Shown: positions 44,742-52,606 of the stretch, piece after piece | Layout: each line of letters opens with the position of its first letter | Position numbering within the stretch: position 1 is the stretch's first letter | Notes under the pieces: model-generated | Databases searched by the model: none | Told to the model about the DNA's origin: nothing | The model's input: the letters and a program-made list of their open reading frames with translations, nothing else | Translations under genes and position numbers: made by a program | Source: Roseovarius nanhaiticus | GTDB taxonomy: Bacteria > Pseudomonadota > Alphaproteobacteria > Rhodobacterales > Rhodobacteraceae | Length of the DNA stretch: 64,000 nt | Assembly (NCBI RefSeq): GCF_900156535.1 | Contig: NZ_FTNV01000003.1 | Span: forward strand, 124,001 to 188,000 | Direction of reading: 5' to 3'

Positions 44742-47033
44742 ATGAACAAGGCAGTTACCGATGGCATCCTCTTCATGCCGCCCAGCTTTTCGGGCGGTCT
44801 TGGCGTCTGGTCCAGTGGGGATGGCACACCGGGCTCGGACACCTACCTCAATGCGCCCAACGCCGCTTTTGTCCCGGCTGATCAAGATTTCGGTGCGGCG
44901 CTGGAGTTGCAAAAGGCGCAGGCGGTCCAACGCCTGCGCTATATGGGCCAGACGCCAATCCTTCCGGGCTGCTATTTGCGCGTGAGTGCGCGGATCAAGG
45001 CGATTTCGGGCAATCTGCCCACTGTGCGCATCGCCGGGCGCGCGGGCCAGCCGGGCGGCGCGCAGGTGCCGGGCGTCACGCAGACGGGCCCCGAGAAAAT
45101 CCTTTCGCGTTATGGCGAGGTCGTAGAGGTGAGCGCCATCGTCGGTACCGGCCAGCGGCCCGGCGTCGATATGGTCTGGGGCCCGACGGCGACATATGGG
45201 CATATCGGGCTGGACCTGACGGGCGGCAATGGCGGCATCGTGCGCATCGATGATCTGGTGATCGAGGATATCACGCGCGTTTTCCTGCGTGATTACATCG
45301 ACGCTGTGGATGTGCGCGATTTCGGCGCCATTGGCAACGGCGTGCATGACGACGCCCCCGCGTTCGAGGCGGCAGATGCAGCCGCAGCCGGGCGCGATGT
45401 GCTGGTGCCCGACGGCACCTATCGTTTGGGCGATAGCGTCACGATGCAATCTTCGATCCGCTTTGAAGGTACGGTTCAGATGGCGCGCGAACATATCCTG
45501 TCTCTGACCCGCAACTACGACCTGCCGACGTATATCGACGCCTTTGGCGACGAGGAGGAGGGGTTTCGCAAGGCATTTCAGGCGCTGTTGAACAATGTCG
45601 GGCACGAATCGCTGGATATGCAGGGGCGCATCATCTCGCTGACCGGCCCCATCGACATGGCCGCCGCTGTGCCGGATAAAAGCAGCTACTCGCAGCGGCG
45701 CCTGATCAAGAACGGCCAGTTCTCGGCCCTGGATCGGGCAGAATGGGCCGACGAGGTGGTTACGTCCCGCGCAACCTATTCGGTGCGCGATAGCCTGCGC
45801 CTGACCGGCGTGGTGAACGTGGCAAATATTCCGCTGGGGGCCGTGGTCGAAGGCAACGGCGTGGGGCGCGAGGTCTATGTCGCGGGCGTCGATATCGCGG
45901 CGCAGGAGGTGCGGCTGAGCCAGCAACTTTACGATGCGGCGGGCACGCAGATCTTTACCTTTCGGCGGTTCAAATACATGCTGGATTTCAGCGGGTTCGA
46001 AAAACTCAGCAAGTTCAGCCTGTCCAATATCGAGTTTCAGGCCGGTGGCGATTGCAGCTGTGTGATGCTGCCGCAGGCGGGCACCGGATTTCACTTCCGC
46101 GACTGTTTCTTCACGCGCCCCAAGGATCGCGGCATTTCGAGCCTATCCGTCGGGGATCAGGGAATGATCGTGGACCGGTGTCAGTTTTTGTCAGACGAGG
46201 ATGCCGAACTGGTCGCCAACAGGACGTCGATCGCACTGAATGCCAATGCCAATGACGTCAAGCTGCGCGACAATCGCGTGACGCGGTTCCGGCATTTCGC
46301 GCTGCTGGCGGGGTCGAGCAATATCATCTCGGGCAATCACTGGTTTCAGGGGGATAATTCGAACGATGGCACCCGCTCGGCCGGTCTGGTTTTGACGCGC
46401 ACCAACTGCCGCACGACTGTCAGCTCGAATTATGTCGATAACTGCTTTATCGAATGGAGCAACGAACACGACGCCGAGCCGGAGTTTGCCAGTGAATTTT
46501 CTTTCAGCGCGCTCAACGTGGTTGATAACGTGTTTCTGGCGGGAAATGTCGCGCCGTGGTTCACGTTTCTGGTGGTCAAGCCGCATGGCTCGGGGCATTT
46601 TCTGAATGGCATGAACGTCAGTGGCAACTCGTTCCGCATCATCGACGATCCCATTGACCGGATTGAACGGGTGGACACCACTTTCGCGGATCTGGACTAT
46701 AACCGGATCAAGAATATCGCGTTTTCTGACAACACGTTCGGCAACATCTTTCATCCGGTTTCCAGCCCGCTTCTGGTAGAGCACACGCAGTCCTCGGCGG
46801 AGGCCACGTGGACGATCAACGCTGCGATCAGCCTGCCGTTCGGGGCCTTCGCGCAGACCGTCACATCGGTCGTGCCCGCTGGCCCACTACGCAGCGCAAG
46901 CGGGGCGGTGGTGCATGTCGCGCCCTATTACGAGGCCAAGCAGGGCCCGGACAGCAGTTGGGTGCGGCTGCAATTCGGCCAGCCCGTACGCGGCACGATG
47001 ATGGTGACGATGCGGATCGATGATCCGTTCTGA
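44742..47033 (+). CDS. glycosyl hydrolase 28-related / pectate-lyase-like right-handed beta-helix protein
   Basis: 763 aa. The VDVRDFGAIGNGVHDDAPAF signature (about 196-215) is the start of a pectate_lyase_3 beta-helix; the following coils (DGTYRLGDSVTMQSSIRF, GFHFRDCFFTRPKDRG, NDVKLRDNRVTRFRHF) run to about residue 650. A 190-residue N-terminal domain and a C-terminal domain flank it. No signal peptide is visible, so export would need another route. Such folds occur in polysaccharide lyases and phage tail spikes; no phage genes are near. Stand-alone gene ended by its own terminator. Catalytic role unproven. Confidence 0.75.
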   Translation: MNKAVTDGILFMPPSFSGGLGVWSSGDGTPGSDTYLNAPNAAFVPADQDFGAALELQKAQAVQRLRYMGQTPILPGCYLRVSARIKAISGNLPTVRIAGRAGQPGGAQVPGVTQTGPEKILSRYGEVVEVSAIVGTGQRPGVDMVWGPTATYGHIGLDLTGGNGGIVRIDDLVIEDITRVFLRDYIDAVDVRDFGAIGNGVHDDAPAFEAADAAAAGRDVLVPDGTYRLGDSVTMQSSIRFEGTVQMAREHILSLTRNYDLPTYIDAFGDEEEGFRKAFQALLNNVGHESLDMQGRIISLTGPIDMAAAVPDKSSYSQRRLIKNGQFSALDRAEWADEVVTSRATYSVRDSLRLTGVVNVANIPLGAVVEGNGVGREVYVAGVDIAAQEVRLSQQLYDAAGTQIFTFRRFKYMLDFSGFEKLSKFSLSNIEFQAGGDCSCVMLPQAGTGFHFRDCFFTRPKDRGISSLSVGDQGMIVDRCQFLSDEDAELVANRTSIALNANANDVKLRDNRVTRFRHFALLAGSSNIISGNHWFQGDNSNDGTRSAGLVLTRTNCRTTVSSNYVDNCFIEWSNEHDAEPEFASEFSFSALNVVDNVFLAGNVAPWFTFLVVKPHGSGHFLNGMNVSGNSFRIIDDPIDRIERVDTTFADLDYNRIKNIAFSDNTFGNIFHPVSSPLLVEHTQSSAEATWTINAAISLPFGAFAQTVTSVVPAGPLRSASGAVVHVAPYYEAKQGPDSSWVRLQFGQPVRGTMMVTMRIDDPF

Positions 47034-47059
47034 GACGAGCAGATCAAGATATTGATGGC

Positions 47060-47090
47060 AAGGGCGGCTTCGGATCGGAGCCGCCCTTTT
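47060..47090 (+). terminator. rho-independent terminator after the beta-helix gene
   Basis: AAGGGCGGCT/AGCCGCCCTT (10 bp, loop TCGGATCGG) ending in TTTT, 27 bases after the stop codon. It separates the gene from the convergent regulator gene. Confidence 0.85.
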
Positions 47091-47107
47091 CAGTCCGTTC
47101 CGCATGT

Positions 47108-47671
47108 CTAAAATGTCGGCGGGGTGCAGGCGCTGATGATCTCGCAGGGCTCGGGGCCGACCTGGCGAAAGCGGTGGGGATTGCGGCTGTCGAAATAATA
47201 GGCATCGCCGGGGCCCAGCACCTTGCGCTGATCGCCCACCGTCACCTCGACGCGGCCCTTTACGACGATGCCGCCCTCTTCGGCCTCGTGGCCGATCATG
47301 GTGCGGCCCGTGTCGGCGCCTATCTCATACGTTTCGGCCAGGATCATCATGGCGCGGCCATAGAGCGTGGTGCCGATCTGGCGAAGGGACACACCGTTCT
47401 TGCCGATCTGGGTAAGTTCCTCGGCGGCGTAGAACACCTTGCGCTCGGCCTCGGGCTGGAACGCGAAAAACTCGGACAGGGCGATGGGAATGCCCTCTAG
47501 GATGCGCTTGAGGGCAGATACTGACGGGTTCATCTTGCCCGCCTCGATCAAAGATATGGTAGAGTTAGGGACGCCGGTTTTCTTGGCCAGTGCCCGTTGC
47601 GACAGACCCGCCTGCATGCGCACAGCGCGCAATCGCGGCCCCAACTCAAGATCACTTTTAGTGCTCGCCAT
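47108..47671 (-). CDS. XRE-cupin transcription regulator (PuuR-like)
   Basis: 187 aa. N-terminal XRE helix-turn-helix (LGPRLRAVRMQAGLSQRALA, VPNSTISLIEAGKMNPS, 10-50) and a C-terminal cupin (GHEAEEGGIVVKGRVEVTVG, LGPGDAYYFDSRNPHRF), the layout of PuuR and related regulators of polyamine/GABA catabolism. Divergent from the gabT-like aminotransferase with a 162-base gap, so it very likely controls that gene. The ligand would bind the cupin; its identity is not known. Divergent arrangement and the palindrome at 47756-47777 point to local control. Confidence 0.88.
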   Translation of the reverse strand: MASTKSDLELGPRLRAVRMQAGLSQRALAKKTGVPNSTISLIEAGKMNPSVSALKRILEGIPIALSEFFAFQPEAERKVFYAAEELTQIGKNGVSLRQIGTTLYGRAMMILAETYEIGADTGRTMIGHEAEEGGIVVKGRVEVTVGDQRKVLGPGDAYYFDSRNPHRFRQVGPEPCEIISACTPPTF

Positions 47672-47755
47672 GTTTTGTACCCTGAACAGTCTCCGACTGG
47701 CCCAAGCTAAATCAAGGGCTTGGCCCGCGCAAGAAACAGACTTTTGAGCCGTGAC

Positions 47756-47777
47756 GAAACGGCGTACAGACCGTTTC
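47756..47777. promoter_or_regulatory. inverted repeat between the regulator and gabT, candidate operator
   Basis: GAAACGG (47756-47762) and CCGTTTC (47771-47777): a perfect 7-bp inverted repeat with an 8-base spacer, 57 bases before the gabT start, in the divergent promoter region. Candidate site for the XRE-cupin protein; no experimental motif known to me. Confidence 0.45.
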
Positions 47778-47833
47778 ATGTTCGGCAGGACGATTCCGCG
47801 CCGCAAAGCCACCATTTCTCGAAAGGATGCGTC

Positions 47834-49111
47834 ATGTTGAACGCCGAGATCGCAGAACGCCGCACCGGCGCCATTTCGCAAGGCGTGGGCATGATGACCC
47901 AGGTCTATGCGGACCACGCCAAGAATTCCGAAGTCTGGGACGTCGAGGGCAACCGCTATATCGATTTTGCAGCAGGGATCGCCGTGGTCAACACCGGCCA
48001 TTGCCACCCCAAGGTGATGCAGGCCGTGTCCGACCAGGTAGCAAAGTTCACCCATACCTGCCATCAGGTCATGCCCTACGAAAGCTATATCCGTCTGGCC
48101 GAGCGCCTGAACGACAAGGTCCCAGGCGACTTCCCGAAAAAGACCGTGTTTGTCACAACCGGCGCCGAGGCGGTCGAGAACGCGATCAAGGTCGCGCGCA
48201 TTCACACGGGCCGCTCCGCCGTCATCGCCTTTGGCGGTGCCTTCCATGGCCGGACCTTCATGACCATGTCGATGACCGGCAAGGTCGCGCCCTACAAGAA
48301 GGGTTTTGGCGCGATGATGCCCGACGTCTATCACGTGCCGTTCCCGATCGATCTGCACGGTGTCAGCACCGAGGACGCGATGAGCGCGATGCACAAGCTC
48401 TTCAAGGCTGATCTGGACCCCGAGCGCGTCGCGGCCATCATCATCGAGCCCGTCCAGGGCGAGGGAGGCTTCTACCCGGCACCTGCCGAGTTGATGCGCG
48501 GTATCCGCAAGCTGTGTGACGAGCATGGCATCGTGATGATTGCCGACGAGGTCCAGACAGGGTTCGCGCGCACCGGCAACCTCTTCGCGATGCACGGCTA
48601 TGACGTGGCTGCCGACATCACCACGATGGCCAAGGGCCTTGCCGGCGGTCTGCCGCTGGCGGCGCTGACGGGCCGGGCCGAGATGATGGATGCGGCGCAT
48701 CCCGGCGGTTTGGGCGGCACCTATGGCGGCAACCCTCTGGGCGTTGCGGCGGCGAATGCCGTTCTGGACGTGATCGAGGAAGAGCAGCTCTGTGACCGCG
48801 CCAACGAGCTGGGCTCGCGTCTCAAGCAGCGGCTGGAGCAGATCCGCGCAAGCACGCCCGAGATGGTGGATGTACGTGGCCCCGGCTTCATGGTCGCTGC
48901 CGAGTTCAACCTGCCAGATGGCAGCGCGCCCAATCCCGACATGACCAACCGCATCCGCATGGAGGCGCTCAAGCGCGGCCTGATTCTGTTGACCTGCGGC
49001 GTCTACGGCAACGTGATCCGCTTCCTCGCGCCGATTACCATCCAGGACGAGATCTTCGCCGAGGCGATGGAAATTCTGGAAGAGTCGATCGCGGCAGCGC
49101 GCGCGGCGTAA
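47834..49111 (+). CDS. gabT: 4-aminobutyrate--2-oxoglutarate aminotransferase
   Basis: 425-aa class III PLP aminotransferase. It moves the amino group of GABA to 2-oxoglutarate, giving succinate semialdehyde. GAEAVENAIKVAR (PLP phosphate loop), GGAFHGRTFMTMSMTGK, EPVQGEGGFYPAP, IADEVQTGFARTG (PLP-binding Asp) and the Schiff-base lysine in TTMAKGLAGG are intact. Specificity for GABA rather than another omega-amino acid is inferred from overall resemblance. GAAAGGA precedes the ATG. Succinate-semialdehyde dehydrogenase (gabD) is not adjacent. Confidence 0.88.
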   Translation: MLNAEIAERRTGAISQGVGMMTQVYADHAKNSEVWDVEGNRYIDFAAGIAVVNTGHCHPKVMQAVSDQVAKFTHTCHQVMPYESYIRLAERLNDKVPGDFPKKTVFVTTGAEAVENAIKVARIHTGRSAVIAFGGAFHGRTFMTMSMTGKVAPYKKGFGAMMPDVYHVPFPIDLHGVSTEDAMSAMHKLFKADLDPERVAAIIIEPVQGEGGFYPAPAELMRGIRKLCDEHGIVMIADEVQTGFARTGNLFAMHGYDVAADITTMAKGLAGGLPLAALTGRAEMMDAAHPGGLGGTYGGNPLGVAAANAVLDVIEEEQLCDRANELGSRLKQRLEQIRASTPEMVDVRGPGFMVAAEFNLPDGSAPNPDMTNRIRMEALKRGLILLTCGVYGNVIRFLAPITIQDEIFAEAMEILEESIAAARAA

Positions 49112-49135
49112 GCGGAAATCATCCGAAAACATTCG

Positions 49136-49168
49136 AGGGGCGTGCCATTGGCGCGCCCCTTTCATTTT
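49136..49168 (+). terminator. rho-independent terminator of gabT
   Basis: AGGGGCGTGCC/GGCGCGCCCCT (11 bp with one T-G pair, loop ATT) followed by TTCATTTT, 25 bases after the gabT stop. It isolates gabT from the LexA-boxed operon that begins 26 bases later. Confidence 0.85.
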
Positions 49169-49193
49169 GCCGCACTTGCCGGAGAGGCATCGA

Positions 49194-49208
49194 GAACATA
49201 TAAAGAAC
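49194..49208. promoter_or_regulatory. LexA (SOS) box, alphaproteobacterial type
   Basis: GAAC-ATATAAA-GAAC (reverse complement GTTC-N7-GTTC), an exact match to the alphaproteobacterial LexA consensus. It is part of a longer direct repeat GAACATAT-AAA-GAACATAT. It ends 2 bases before the start codon of the radical SAM gene, so LexA would sit over the promoter and start region of the operon. Confidence 0.85.
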
Positions 49209-49210
49209 AT

Positions 49211-50443
49211 ATGACTCGCCAAACGCTCGATGAAAAACTCGCGATCCTGTCGGATGCTGCCAAATACGATGCCTCTTGTGCATCGTCCGGCGGCACCAAG
49301 CGGAATGCGCGGGGCGGGGGCCTCGGCTCGAATACCGGCGCTGGGATCTGCCACAGCTACGCGCCGGACGGGCGCTGCATCAGCCTGCTCAAGATCCTGA
49401 TGACCAATTTCTGCATCTACGATTGCAGCTATTGCATCAACCGCGTGTCCTCGAACGTGCCCCGCGCGCGGTTTTCCGTCGATGAGGTCGTCAAGCTGAC
49501 CATCGAGTTCTATCGGCGCAATTATATCGAGGGGCTGTTCCTGTCGTCGGGCGTCATCCGCTCGCCCGATGCCACCATGTCGGACATGGTGCAGATCGCG
49601 CGAAAACTGCGCCATGAGGAGCATTTCAAGGGCTATATCCATCTCAAGACCATTCCGGACGCCGCGCCTGAACTGATCGCCGAAGCGGGCCTGTTGTCCG
49701 ACCGCCTCTCGATCAACGTCGAGCTGCCCACCGATGCCGCCGTGCAAACCTATGCGCCCGAAAAGAACCCCGGCCAGATCCGCCGCGCCATGGCAGATGT
49801 GCGCCAGCGCCGCGAAAATGCCAAGGATCGCAGCCATACTGGCAAACGCCCGCCGAAATTCGCCCCCGCCGGGCAATCGACCCAAGTGATCGTGGGCGCC
49901 GATGGTTCGACCGATGCGACAATCCTCGGGCAATCCACGCGGCTCTATTCCGGCTATGGGCTGCGACGGGTTTACTATTCGGCCTTCTCGCCGATACCCG
50001 ACAGCTCGGCCAAATTGCCGCTGATCAGCCCGCCCTTGCAGCGCGAGCATCGGCTCTATCAGGCGGATTGGTTGCTGCGGTTCTATGGTTTCGATGTGGA
50101 CGAGATCACCTCGGTCACGCCCGACGGCAACCTTGACCTCGATATCGACCCCAAGCTGGCCTGGGCATTGCAACATCGCGGGCTTTTCCCGCTGGATGTG
50201 AACAGTGCCAGTCGCGAATTGCTGCTGCGCGTGCCGGGCTTCGGCGTCAAGACGGTGAACCGCATCCTCACGACGCGGCGCCATCGCCATATCCGCTACG
50301 AGGATATCGCGCGCATGGGGGCCTCGATGAAAAAGGCGGGCGCTTTCGTCATGGCGGGCGGCTGGACGCCGGGCAGCTTGACCGACAGCGCCAATCTGCG
50401 TGCGCGCTTCGCACCGCCGCCGGAACAGATGAGCCTTTTTTGA
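49211..50443 (+). CDS. radical SAM protein with HhH region, putative DNA modification/repair
   Basis: 410 aa. The radical SAM cluster motif is CIYDCSYC (C68, C72, C75), placed as in the TIGR03916 'putative DNA modification/repair radical SAM' family; three further N-terminal Cys (23, 47, 56) may bind another cluster. A C-terminal helix-hairpin-helix region (NSASRELLLRVPGFGVKTVN, about 335-360) fits non-specific DNA contact. The last residues are EQMSLF, with QMSLF matching the sliding-clamp binding pentapeptide QL(S/D)LF. Preceded by a LexA box. ATG 49211 has no ribosome site upstream, so the mRNA may be leaderless. Stop codon overlaps udgX by 1 base. Substrate and chemistry are unknown. Confidence 0.9.
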   Translation: MTRQTLDEKLAILSDAAKYDASCASSGGTKRNARGGGLGSNTGAGICHSYAPDGRCISLLKILMTNFCIYDCSYCINRVSSNVPRARFSVDEVVKLTIEFYRRNYIEGLFLSSGVIRSPDATMSDMVQIARKLRHEEHFKGYIHLKTIPDAAPELIAEAGLLSDRLSINVELPTDAAVQTYAPEKNPGQIRRAMADVRQRRENAKDRSHTGKRPPKFAPAGQSTQVIVGADGSTDATILGQSTRLYSGYGLRRVYYSAFSPIPDSSAKLPLISPPLQREHRLYQADWLLRFYGFDVDEITSVTPDGNLDLDIDPKLAWALQHRGLFPLDVNSASRELLLRVPGFGVKTVNRILTTRRHRHIRYEDIARMGASMKKAGAFVMAGGWTPGSLTDSANLRARFAPPPEQMSLF

Positions 50444-51906
50444 TGCGGCAGGTGATGGTGCCGCTCATCGGGGCCGCCGGTATTTGGCGCGATGCGGCGC
50501 GGGGCCTCTTGGCCGAGGGTGTGCCGCCCCATGAGGTGCTGTGGAACGCCGAAGGGCAGGATGAGGCGCCAGATCTTTTTGGGGGCGATGCGCGGCCCGC
50601 ACGCGGTGGCAGCGACATCACGGTGCCGCGCAGTTTCATAGCGCTGGCCGGTAGCGTCTGTTTTCACAATGACCCGCAGCGGTTTGCACGGCTTTATGCC
50701 TTTCTATGGCGGCTGCGTTCCGCCCCGCACCTGATGTCGGACCGCGCCGATCCCGATCTGGCCAAGCTGCGCGTGATGGAAAAGGCGGTGCATCGCTGTC
50801 GCCACAAGATGCGCGCCTTTGTCCGTTTTCGCGAGATTGACGCGCCGGGCGCGAACCGGCGCAGCTTTGCCGCATGGTTCGAGCCGACGCATTACACGCT
50901 GGAAATGAACACCGCGTTCTTCCGCGACCGCTTTGCCGATATGAACTGGCGCATCGTGACGCCTGACGTGACGGCGACTTACGATGGCAGAACCGTGACG
51001 CTGGCGCCGGGCCAGCCTGCGCCGAACCTGCCCGAGGATGCCAGCGAGGAGTTGTGGCTCACCTACTTCCGCAACATTTTCAACCCTGCAAGGCTGAAGG
51101 TCAGCGCGATGACATCGGAGATGCCGCGCAAATACTGGAAGAACCTGCCCGAGGCTGCCGCCATCCCCGAGATGATTGCAGGCGCCGCAGCCCGCGCGCG
51201 CGAGATGGCGGCCGCCGCGCCCACCTTGCCGCCTATCCGTGCCGCGCGCGCTCAGGCGCAGCTGGCCGCGCATAAATCAGCATGGGTCGATACCGGCGCG
51301 GGGCTCGAGGCCGAAATTCGTGCCTGCTCGCGCTGCCCTCTGCATTGCAATGCAACGCAGGCGGTTTGCGGCGAAGGCCCGCAAGAAACGCGGCTGATGA
51401 TCGTGGGCGAACAGCCGGGCGATCAGGAGGATCTGGCCGGGCGGCCCTTTGTCGGCCCTGCGGGGCAGCTGTTCAGCCGCGTGGCCGAGGAGGCCGGGTT
51501 GGATCGCGGCGCTGCGTATCTCACTAACGCCGTCAAGCATTTCAAGCATATTCCGCGCGGGCGGCGGCGCATCCACCAACGCCCTGATGCGGGCGAGGTG
51601 GAGCAGTGCAAATGGTGGCTCGAGGCGGAAATTGCGCGCGCCAAGCCGCAACTGATCCTGGGCATGGGCGCCACTGCCGCGCTGGCGCTGACCGGATCTG
51701 GCGATGCGATCACGCGGCGACGCGGCCGCGTCGAGCGTGGTGTGATGGGCCACAACGTGTTGCTGACGCTTCATCCATCCTACCTCTTGCGCCTGCAGGA
51801 CGAAAATGTGCGCGCCAAGGCGACCGTTGATTTCCGCGCGGATCTCGCGTTGGCCGCCCGGCTGGCGCAGGGCAGCTCAGGCTTTGGGGCGGCCCAGCTC
51901 CCATGA
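50443..51906 (+). CDS. udgX: DUF4130-UdgX fusion (uracil-DNA-binding glycosylase)
   Basis: 487 aa. The N-terminal part (about 60-240) matches the DUF4130 / TIGR03915 SAM-associated family (FARLYAFLWRLR, EPTHYTLEMNTAFFRDRF). Residues 285-480 are UdgX, a family 4-like uracil-DNA glycosylase: cluster cysteines in ACSRCPLHC, motif A VGEQPGDQED (321-330), the distinctive RRRIHQRP (374-381) whose His377 corresponds to the residue that forms the covalent link to the uracil-derived abasic site, and motif B TLHPSYLLR (442-450). Coupled to the radical SAM gene (TGATG overlap), so both are under the LexA box. Binding rather than turnover is expected from characterised UdgX. Confidence 0.92.
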   Translation: MRQVMVPLIGAAGIWRDAARGLLAEGVPPHEVLWNAEGQDEAPDLFGGDARPARGGSDITVPRSFIALAGSVCFHNDPQRFARLYAFLWRLRSAPHLMSDRADPDLAKLRVMEKAVHRCRHKMRAFVRFREIDAPGANRRSFAAWFEPTHYTLEMNTAFFRDRFADMNWRIVTPDVTATYDGRTVTLAPGQPAPNLPEDASEELWLTYFRNIFNPARLKVSAMTSEMPRKYWKNLPEAAAIPEMIAGAAARAREMAAAAPTLPPIRAARAQAQLAAHKSAWVDTGAGLEAEIRACSRCPLHCNATQAVCGEGPQETRLMIVGEQPGDQEDLAGRPFVGPAGQLFSRVAEEAGLDRGAAYLTNAVKHFKHIPRGRRRIHQRPDAGEVEQCKWWLEAEIARAKPQLILGMGATAALALTGSGDAITRRRGRVERGVMGHNVLLTLHPSYLLRLQDENVRAKATVDFRADLALAARLAQGSSGFGAAQLP

Positions 51907-52476
51907 GGCGGTAACGGTGCTGTAATCGCGGTAGCCCATCCGTGCGATGGGCCGGGCACCAACGGTGTCAAAGCGTCCATCCTTGATGAACTCGTCGCGG
52001 ATATGGGTCTGGACGACTTCGCCGATCACCATGAAGCGATCGAGCAATGTGCCGTGCCGGTCGCTCAGCTGCCTGACCTCGAGCGTCACGCATTCCAGCG
52101 CCGCAGGGCTGGCCGCAACAAAGGGCGTGCGGATGACGACTGGCTGCCCTTGCTCGACCTGCGCCAACTCAAACTCACTGACACCTGAGGGCTGGGGCGT
52201 GGAAGAGATGTTCATCTCGTCCTTCAGCGCCTCGGTGGCGAGGGAGAACGTGAATTCGCCCTGCTCGCGCGCGTAGGTGGCCGAGTGCTTGGCACCTTCG
52301 CTTGAGAACATGACCATGTCCGGATCTGACCCGATGGCGTTGAAGAATGAGTAGGGCGCAAGATTGGTCAATCCGCCCGGATCCAGCGTACCGATCCAGC
52401 CGATGGGGCGCGGCGTGATGATGGCCTTGAATGGATTATGCGGTAGCGCTTCGGGCCGGTCATCGCCGTAATGCAT
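51877..52476 (-). CDS. flavin reductase family protein
   Basis: 199 aa, FMN-binding split-barrel (DIM6/NTAB): HNPFKAIITPRPIGWIGTLD at the start, APYSFFNAIGSDPDMVMFSS with the FMN loop, and VIGEVVQTHIRDEFI near the end. It reduces flavin for a partner oxygenase, or binds flavin; partner unknown. ATG 52476 has AGGAG 8 bases upstream. Its last 30 bases overlap the end of udgX on the other strand. Confidence 0.85.
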   Translation of the reverse strand: MHYGDDRPEALPHNPFKAIITPRPIGWIGTLDPGGLTNLAPYSFFNAIGSDPDMVMFSSEGAKHSATYAREQGEFTFSLATEALKDEMNISSTPQPSGVSEFELAQVEQGQPVVIRTPFVAASPAALECVTLEVRQLSDRHGTLLDRFMVIGEVVQTHIRDEFIKDGRFDTVGARPIARMGYRDYSTVTASWELGRPKA

Positions 52477-52568
52477 GGTAAACTCCTGAAAAATATTAGG
52501 TGAGGACATCCTAGAGCGTCCCTGAGATGTGTCGAGATGCCCGTCCGCTTTATCGGCCTGGGATTTGG

Positions 52569-52588
52569 GTATTTTCACCAAGAAAAAG
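52569..52588 (+). repeat. second copy of the GTATTTT-N2-CCAAGA intergenic motif
   Basis: GTATTTTCACCAAGAAAAAG, 16 of 20 positions equal to the minus-strand copy at 6401-6420. Sits in the 130-base gap between the permease stop and the flavin reductase start. No hairpin accompanies this copy. Confidence 0.5.
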
Positions 52589-52606
52589 TTGGGCGATGAC
52601 GCCGTT

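Noticed and set aside
44742..47033. Prophage or gene-transfer-agent remnant suggested by the tail-spike-like fold
   Set aside because: No capsid, terminase, portal, lysis or integrase genes nearby, and base composition is like its neighbours.
47672..50290. Long minus-strand open frame across gabT and the radical SAM gene, continuous with the XRE-cupin gene
   Set aside because: Shadow of well-supported plus-strand genes with conserved active sites. The regulator starts at 47671, where its helix-turn-helix begins.
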